Of a DNA stretch of 64,000 bases, positions 25,701 through 64,000 are shown piece by piece. This DNA is from Hormiphora californensis (lineage: Eukaryota; Ctenophora; Tentaculata; Cydippida; Pleurobrachiidae), in the NCBI GenBank assembly GCA_020137815.1, contig CM035353.1, positions 7,719,298-7,783,297 on the forward strand, written 5' to 3'. A model generated the notes under the pieces. That model ran no database searches and had not been told where the DNA came from. It saw nothing but the letters and a program-made list of their open reading frames with translations. Position 1 is the stretch's first letter. Every line of letters starts with the position of its first letter. Position numbers and translations under genes: made by a program.

Positions 25701-27050
25701 GAGAGAATGAGAGAGAGAAACGAATGGAATGCGACTATTTTGCCTCTTGATGAGAGAGATAACATTGAAAAGTGTTGCAGATGTGTTCCCCTCTCTGTTA
25801 TTGACAGAACTGTGTGTTTACACACATTTTCATTACTTGGAAATTTACACGCATGTTATGGAAATGAAGAGAAACGCGTGAAAATGGGCACTGGTCTGAT
25901 AAAGAGCGAGCAGGGTGTTAAATCCCCCATCTCGCAGTTAACGTGTGCGCGTAAAATGTTCAAACGACTGATAAATCAACTATCGGGTTTCATACACCAG
26001 TAAAAATTAAAAATTAAAATGAAGATCTCACTACCCGAGGCACTGCATTCCACAACTGAGCTCCTTTTTCGCCGAATGATGAGTCATAGGGGCCAGAGAT
26101 GGATTTTGGATGGATGGGCCAAGTAATTATACCGAGGGGCGAGGGATTATCGCTCTGGTGCCAAGGCGTGGGTGCTCTGTAAACAAGAGACTCGTACTGT
26201 TTGGTACACTACGCTGAACCGCCTAACCAACTCTAGTCTCTACCACGGGTAGATCAGACCGTCTCACCTCCACTATGGGCGAAACCATTGGCGGAAGTTG
26301 ATCTTTGTTGAGTAAGGTTAGTAATTAGTTACTCAACTGTCAACAACTGGCTGCTGAATGCTTACAATCTAAACACCTGGCCCACATTGTAACTTGTCCC
26401 GTCAAGAGCTTATCATGCTAGGCAGTCTGCCCGTCCGGCGAGTTAAGCGTCTTGGAGCTTACGGCTACGCTGAACTCTCGCCCTTCGGGCTCGCGTAATT
26501 AAGCTCACACCGTACCGGGCCTTCGGCCCGGTGTGACAGCCCACAGACTGTCAATCAAGACTGGAAGAAAGTTCCGCGAAAGCCTCTCCGGCCCTCTTTA
26601 GGGGCAAAAATGGTGTGTAAACGGTGTGTAAATACTTTTTAGGGATCCTTCGAGACTTAAGCTGTTAAAAAAAGTAGAAAAAACAGTGCACGAAAAATAA
26701 AAAATAATAAGACTTGTCGTGCATGTGGTAACCTAGAAAAACATAAATACGCTGCATTACCCAAATGCGCGTTGTAGTAAAATGCGCGTCTTACACCCAG
26801 CGCGGTGCGGAGATCAGAGAAAGCGGCCAGCGTTAAAGTCCGTTTCAAGCGACTTGACCCGTAATTCTTGGAATTTGGCGCATTGCGCGTGTATTTACAA
26901 AGGGGAAATCCTGAATTTCCAGGAATCTCAGGTCAAGTCGTTTGAAACGCACTTTAAAATCTGGGTGTTTCGTTGAAAAGCGCTGCCTTATCCCGCGCTG
27001 TGCGTGGGGCCAGCAACGTTTGCCAAGGTGTTTCGTGAATGCTGACAAAC
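22800..27050. other. Intergenic region without recognised genes
   Basis: About 4.2 kb. It holds short degenerate repeats (CAACACCAGAAT units near 23.45 kb; GTCAGGCCAATGCTCTGAC twice near 24.55 kb), a GA tract at 24.05 kb, GC-rich palindromic bits near 25.3-25.45 kb, and two hairpins with TTCG loops (GCCCTTCGGGC and ACCGGGCCTTCGGCCCGGT) at 26480-26530. At 26832-26963 there is an inverted repeat with arms around GACTTGACC and GGTCAAGTC. I see no conserved protein. Confidence 0.5.
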
Positions 27051-27059
27051 GGTTATTTA

Positions 27060-27845
27060 AGGTTAGGGCTGAAGTAGGGTTAGGGTTAAGGTTGGGGTTT
27101 GGGTTGGGGTTAGGCCTTGACCTTTCCTATAAGGAACCATAATAAAGTTCAAGAGCCTCCAAGAGCACCCAAGAGCGCACCCCATCGAAGAGAGACCACA
27201 CCTGAGAGCGCACCACACCCAAAAGAGACCACAACCAAGAGCGTACCACATCCAGAAGAGACCACTCCAAGAGCGCACCACATCAAAGAGAGCTCCCCAT
27301 CCAGAAGATACCACGCGCAGGGGACACCACGCGCAGAAGAGACCAGCGCGGTGTTGTATTTGCGCGTGCGGCCTCTTCTGCGCGTGGTATCCCTTGCGCG
27401 CGGTCTCTTCTGGATGGGGTGCTCTCCTGGTCCTGGTGTGCTCTTGGACCTGGTGCGCTCTTGGAGGCTCTTGAACTTTATTATCAGATAAACTTTGGAT
27501 TAGCCAAAACGGTTGAGTGGTTCGGCGGTTAGAACATTTTAGTGCAGGGTACTTTTTTGGCAGCAAACACCTGTAAAGTGTAAACAGGCCACCAAACGGC
27601 AAACACCCAGATCGTAACGGCGCCCGACAAAGCTGAGCTGGCCAGCGTTAAAATCTGGGTGTTTAGAGTGTCAGCACTCACTGTTGTTTAAGGTTAGCGG
27701 CTAGCGCTAAAGTAGGGTTAGGGCTGGGGTTTAGGTTAGGGCTTGACATTTCCTATCAGCTAAACTTTGGATTAGCCGAAACGGTTGAGTGGTTTGGGCT
27801 TTGGTGGTTAGAGCCATTTTAGGCCAGGGTACTTTTCTGGCAGTG
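27060..27845. repeat. Duplicated telomere-like repeat block, one copy interrupted by a fold-back element
   Basis: Two related copies, about 27060-27570 and 27690-27845, share AAGTAGGGTTAGGG, CTTGAC(C/A)TTTCCTAT, AACTTTGGATTAGCC, AACGGTTGAGTGG and GGGTACTTTT. The first is interrupted by the inverted-repeat element at 27131-27484; the second is uninterrupted. Confidence 0.8.
27131..27484. mobile_element. Fold-back (MITE-like) element
   Basis: Long inverted repeats: AAAGTTCAAGAGCCTCCAAG at the left and its complement CTTGGAGGCTCTTGAACTTT at the right. The interior is built of degenerate AGAGACCAC and GAGCGCACC units. Comparison with the neighbouring uninterrupted copy (TCCTAT|CAG at about 27756) defines both junctions. 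Confidence 0.8.
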
Positions 27846-27856
27846 ACTTACTTGAC

Positions 27857-29167
27857 TTATGGCGGCCGGAGAGGTCGAGTAGTAATGAACGATCTCCAGT
27901 TATCCCGGTTGCACATAAGTTCAAGCATTTCGTTACTGTTATCACACACCCCGTCCAGGTCTTGTAATAGGACATCTGGGAAGGTTAGTAACGGGCGGCC
28001 ACGCCGCACCTGGCCATGAGCTGGTTTCCACATTAGTAGTTCATGTCCCACTAGGTCATCGTGTCTAGCAAGGTGCCCTGCCATTCTCAGTCTCTGGCTT
28101 CTAATCTTCTCAGTTACACGAGGAATATCTTGGAAAACCACGGCATTTGACACTCTGTCCGCACACCTGATGTTCAGTGCTGCCCTCAACATCCTCGAGT
28201 AACACCCATCAATCTTCTTGCCTAGGCTCTTGGTTATAGTCCACGTTTCAGATCCGTAGAGAAAGATAGTCTCGACAGTGGATCTGAATAACCTCACCTT
28301 CATCTTTCTAGACATCTTAGACTTCCAGACTCTGTTCATCTTATTTAGGGCACTCCATGCCTTAGCCTTCCTAACTTCGAAATCTTTCACACTGTTTCCA
28401 ATCCATGATCCCAGGTATACAAAGTCATCCACTTCATCCAGCAACTGTCCATCAGATGTTCTGATACCGTTGTGATCTGGACCAATGCTGTTAGTCATGT
28501 ACTTCGTCTTACTACCATTTATGTGGAGACCAACAGATGCAGCAAACTCCTCCAGCCGGGCCAGGAATACCTGGGCCCCATCGATGGTATCAGCTAACAG
28601 AGCGAGATCATCGGCATAATCAGCATCTGTTAGCTTTTTAGCCGGGTACCTTCTGCTCCTCCGTGGTTGGATAGTGAATCCAAGATCTACTCCTTCAAGA
28701 GTTTTCCTCATTATATAATCGATGGCTATAATAAATAGCAAGGGAGCAAGAGTATCTCCCTGAAGAACACCGGCTAAGATCTGGAATATCTCAGTAGGTC
28801 CATCCTCAGTGATTACACTTGCCACAGTATCCTGGTAAAGGGCGTCAATAAGGTCTACCAGGCGGTCGGGGACTCCATAAGCCGTCAGAATCTTCATTAG
28901 GATACCTCGATGAAGGGAGTCAAAGGCACGACGAAAGTCCACAAACAGGAGCACTGCCGTGATCTGTTTCGCCCTCGCACCCTCCAATATCCGTCTGAGA
29001 CCTAATACGTGAGAGGATGTTGATCTACCCGGCCTAAAACCATTCTGCTCCGGTCTCAGGATGTCCTCAAAAGCTGGCAGTGCACACTTGTTAACAGGCC
29101 TCAGTCTGGCCTCCAAACACCGATATCGTAACGGCACCAGACAAAGCTTTGCAAAGTTAATACTCAT
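27857..29167 (-). mobile_element. 5'-truncated non-LTR retrotransposon (LINE) reverse transcriptase
   Basis: A 436-codon open frame holds much of a LINE reverse transcriptase: RPGRSTSSHVL (fingers), FVDFRRAFDSLHRG (palm A), GVLQGDTLAPLLFIIAID (palm B), DADYADDLALL (catalytic YADD), GLHINGSKTKYM and a thumb/C-terminal region ending NRDNWRSFI. The apurinic-like endonuclease domain and the start of the RT are missing, the usual result of incomplete reverse transcription. The absence of internal stops suggests fairly recent insertion. The clade (RTE or CR1/Jockey-like) was not determined. Confidence 0.92.
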
Positions 29168-29374
29168 CCAATTTGGACAAAGTTAAAATCTATGTGCCTT
29201 CCATTGCTAACGATTCATCGATTTTGGCGGTCGAGACGGGTTAGGGCTGCCCGTCAGGGTCTGGTTAGGTTATTGGTTTGGGGTTATCGGTTCGCTAGTT
29301 GTTTCAATGTAACATTTTAACAAATACAAATACTAACATGGTTCTAATATCCAGGTGAAATGTATCTATAAAGA

Positions 29375-29902
29375 ATGGCCACCCGAACCTTTAGCAGATC
29401 TCTGTCGTTAAACCTAAAACCACTATCTGATAACGACTTCAAACTCGAGCCTGAGAAAGTTATAGTTCCCATAACATCCTACCTGTACCTAGGAGCGGAG
29501 TGTAATGCGGCCGGGGACACCAAATCAAAAGGAATAACACACCTACTTAACTCGAGTATCAGTAGCCCCAACCTGAAAGTACAGCCTCCTGTAAAATACA
29601 AGAAGATTCCCCTGAAGGACCACTGTAGTGAGAATGTGTCGCAGTTTCTAGAGGAGGCTCTAGAGTTTATTGATGACGCCAGGAGAACACCTGGAGGGAG
29701 GGTTCTGGTGTATTGTCACGCAGGTATATCACGATCAGTTACCGTTACTGTCGCATACCTAATGAGTCGCAACAGAATGACCTTTGAAGAGGCTTACCAG
29801 TATGTGAAAACAAGGAAAAGTGATATTTCGCCAAACATTGGGTTTATTAGTCAGTTGCAACAACTGGAGGCTGCTCTTAGGGAGAGTGGAAACTATCTTT
29901 AG
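29375..29902 (+). CDS. Dual-specificity protein phosphatase (MKP-like)
   Basis: A single-exon 175-residue protein with a DUSP catalytic domain over most of its length: ITSYLYLGAE, GITHLLNSS, IPLKDHCSEN (general-acid Asp), then the P-loop CHAGISRS (Cys114, Arg120) and SVTVTVAYLMSRNRMTFEEA, SPNIGFISQLQQLE. The post-P-loop block resembles MAP-kinase phosphatases such as DUSP6 and DUSP10, but no rhodanese/kinase-docking domain is present, so it is a small atypical form. The residue before the catalytic Cys is Tyr instead of the usual His. An AATAAA follows at about 30017. A possible 5' UTR acceptor (ATCCAG) lies about 20 bp before the ATG. Confidence 0.93.
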   Translation: MATRTFSRSLSLNLKPLSDNDFKLEPEKVIVPITSYLYLGAECNAAGDTKSKGITHLLNSSISSPNLKVQPPVKYKKIPLKDHCSENVSQFLEEALEFIDDARRTPGGRVLVYCHAGISRSVTVTVAYLMSRNRMTFEEAYQYVKTRKSDISPNIGFISQLQQLEAALRESGNYL

Positions 29903-39690
<9,788 letters not shown>

Positions 39691-39923
39691 CGTGTGTGGA
39701 CTGGACCTTCTTTTGTAGATTCGAGATATATGTTCAATTGGTTTCCCAAGTTTTTATGTTCTGGTGATATTGGTTTATATAGTAAATTATTTGTATAACA
39801 AGTAGTAGATTAAAAAAATTCAGACCAAATTTACTGTGTTTAGTTGTCTCCCCCTTAACAGTGAACACCCTTATAACAATGAATGTTGCTCTTATCTAGG
39901 CCCCCTCTCTCTCCAGACACACC

Positions 39924-48282
<8,359 letters not shown>

Positions 48283-49093
48283 ACAATTGAGTACAGTTGA
48301 ATTGTTCTCATTATACAGTAATAACAGACTACAAAGACAGAGTGTGAAAATATCGGACATTTATGTGAAAAGTTTTTGGGATGTTTTTTCTCTTATGGAG
48401 AGGTATTGCAAGGACCAACGTCCTGCTATTGTGAACCCAGGCCGGTACTACTTCTACATATCCCGTCTCCCAAGTACCTCACAGGGGACAGGAGGGCCTG
48501 TGATTTGAGTAGTTAACACTTTATGTATCTGAATAGCTATAAAGTCGGATTTTTTGAAGTTGTCACCCCAAAATGACCGCGCATGTGAAATTTATCAATT
48601 TTGACGCGCACACCACACGTTAACATGTGATGTGACGCGCAAAAACATTCCGCGCACGAAAAGGGGGGTGACAACTTCAAAAAATCCGACTTTAGTATAC
48701 ATTCATGATTCAAGTTCATTAGTGTTGTCCAGAAAAATAAAACTAGAGCAGAGTTATTGTTTTTCATGTTCTGGACTGGCCTATAGCAACTGGAGGTGTT
48801 TTATTTCATATCTGCACGTATCATATATATTCATTTTTACAATTTTCATTTGATTTTTGTGTTCTGCTAAGTAATTTACCGTCTTTATTTGCATAAACCG
48901 CAGGCGCGATATAATTGCAATTTATGCGCAATAGAGTGGCGCGCGTAATTTTCAGATCTATTCAAGCGCGCGCGAAAATAATTTCTCGAAATTCTGAAGT
49001 TTTGTGAACCTCTTTTTTTTTCACTGGATCAGTTTTTGCTGACAAACGCGCCAGAAAGCGATTTTGACGTCCCCTTAAGCTCATTCCTGTGAA
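48283..49093. other. Spacer between the dystrophin-family gene and CECR2
   Basis: It contains an inverted-repeat element (48540-48694), an unrecognised 73-codon open frame (48287-48508) of doubtful status, and a GCGC-rich stretch at 48.9-49.05 kb just upstream of the CECR2 ATG. Confidence 0.5.
48540..48694. mobile_element. 155-bp MITE-like element
   Basis: The ends TAAAGTCGGATTTTTTGAAG.. and ..CTTCAAAAAATCCGACTTTA are inverted repeats of about 30 bp continuing into GTTGTCACCCC. TA flanks both sides, as with Tc1/mariner-type insertion. Confidence 0.85.
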
Positions 49094-62956
<13,863 letters not shown>

Positions 62957-63081
62957 GTTAGTTAACTATTTGATAAGGTTAATCAAGATGATACATAGTT
63001 TTAGGTGGTAATAACAAAATAAAACACTGACTTTTTAAGGTTAATTTGTTTAAAGTAATAATAATAATAATAATAATTATG

Positions 63082-63362
63082 CCAAAAACTAACAGAAATT
63101 AGTTGGCTCGAAAGGTGACCATGTTGTTGTCAAACTGACACCTTTGCCCTCTCCGGGTTTCATCATTATCTTTCCCTCTCTGATTTCTATCTCTTCCCTA
63201 TCTCTCTCTAAGAGTCTCTTTCTCTCTTCTGAAACTCCATGATTTACCCCTGATTTACCCCATCGATGATATCCGTAACCCGGGCCGGGCAAAGGTGTCA
63301 GTTTGACAACAACATGGTCACCTTTCGAGCCAACTAATTTCTGTTAGTTTTTGGCATAATTG
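63082..63362. mobile_element. Hairpin element related to those at 19.6 and 20.5 kb
   Basis: Arms of about 85 bp starting TGCCAAAAACTAACAGAAAT and complementary at the right end. They share AAAACTAA..GAAATTAGTT and GAAAGGTG with the hairpins of the 880-bp elements. Confidence 0.8.
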
Positions 63363-64000
63363 GGGTATATTTTTGGTATTTTCTGATGTGAAATACGATG
63401 TAAGACATGTCTGGACGTGTAAAGACCGTCATTAATCGCTAAAATACGAAAATTTCAATTTTGACGTCATTATGACGTCATAGCGTGACGTCACGAAGTT
63501 ATAACGTCATGGTAGGGATGTATTATTATCAGGCTCATCTAGATAAAGATGCTGACCAAGTTTGAGATCGATTGGATAAGATTTGAGGTCGCTATGGCGA
63601 AAAACGCACTATCGTCATATCTATTTTCATACAGTCTTAACACTTCAGACGCGATTTGAGACCCTTAGAAATAGAGTTTCACGAATTCGCAATATAGTTT
63701 CTGAAAGTATAGACGATTATCTTTCGTAAGTGTGGTCTCCGTTTTTCAATCAGAAGCCGTCTTCAGGGTGTAAATTGAGCTCAAAGAAATTTGGTTGATT
63801 TGAAAAAACTCGTATCTTTATGACAGTTTGTTAAGACGTTCTGGTTGGAACTAGAACATGAAAACTATTCGTCTACACAATTCGAACGATTATCTTTCGA
63901 ATGCAACAAACGAGAAGTGTCTATCTTATGTCGTTTTCTCTCAAAAATGATTATAAATTTGGTAAAAACAGCGTCTATCCATAGATACATAGATAGATAG
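63363..64000. repeat. Element body with GATA tail, runs off the window
   Basis: Non-coding AT-rich sequence with CRE-like GACGTCATTATGACGTCATA, ending ATAGATACATAGATAGATAG. The layout resembles the elements at 18.3-20.7 kb. Confidence 0.6.

Noticed and set aside
27063-27602. 179-codon ORF on the minus strand with His/Thr/Arg-rich repeats
   Set aside because: It lies in the fold-back element and telomere-like repeats; the low-complexity translation has no domain.
48287-48508. 73-codon ORF between the dystrophin-family gene and CECR2
   Set aside because: No recognised family, no paired splice context, and not needed by either neighbour.

Overview
The window is nuclear DNA of an invertebrate animal, most likely an early-branching one such as a sponge. 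The genes are metazoan: a paired-like homeobox gene with an OAR motif, a dystrophin-family gene, CECR2, ILRUN and mitochondrial thiolase. They are split by many mostly short GT-AG introns and packed closely; EndoG ends 334 bp before ILRUN starts, and thiolase ends 233 bp before the dystrophin-family gene. The species assignment is inference from gene content and genome texture. Gene models were built by hand from reading frame, splice sites, phase and family knowledge.

Layout. 1-949: EndoG 3' part (+). 1284 to about 4966: ILRUN (+), with a giant 42-bp minisatellite in intron 1. 6268-15567: ten-exon paired-like homeobox gene (-). 17.7-20.7 kb: inverted-repeat and tandem non-autonomous elements. 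20891-22799: SLC22-type transporter (-). 22.8-27.0 kb: no gene seen. 27.1-29.2 kb: a fold-back element and a 5'-truncated LINE. 29375-29902: dual-specificity phosphatase (+). 30891-39690: mitochondrial acetyl-CoA acetyltransferase (+), with an intronless GPCR (-) in intron 7 and a tRNA-derived repeat. 39924-48282: dystrobrevin/dystrotelin-like gene (+), with a 1.57-kb palindrome in an intron. 49094 to beyond the end of the reconstructed part at 62956: CECR2 (+), with a five-exon EF-hand gene (-) nested in its 8.4-kb intron 6. 63.0-64.0 kb: another hairpin/GATA-tailed repeat.

The genes are not an operon or pathway; they look like unrelated housekeeping and regulatory genes. The most striking property is at the DNA level. 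At more than a dozen exon-intron boundaries, in at least five genes, the splice site and its flank are tandemly duplicated, giving decoy acceptors or donors in series: about 29 copies in ILRUN, three in-frame copies in thiolase, about five in the dystrophin-family gene. This looks like a recurrent mutational process acting on splice junctions. Other notable patterns are non-autonomous elements capped by poly-G/poly-C inverted repeats with 8-bp target duplications, large intronic palindromes, and four separate CACGTG plus CCAAT clusters that look like promoters.
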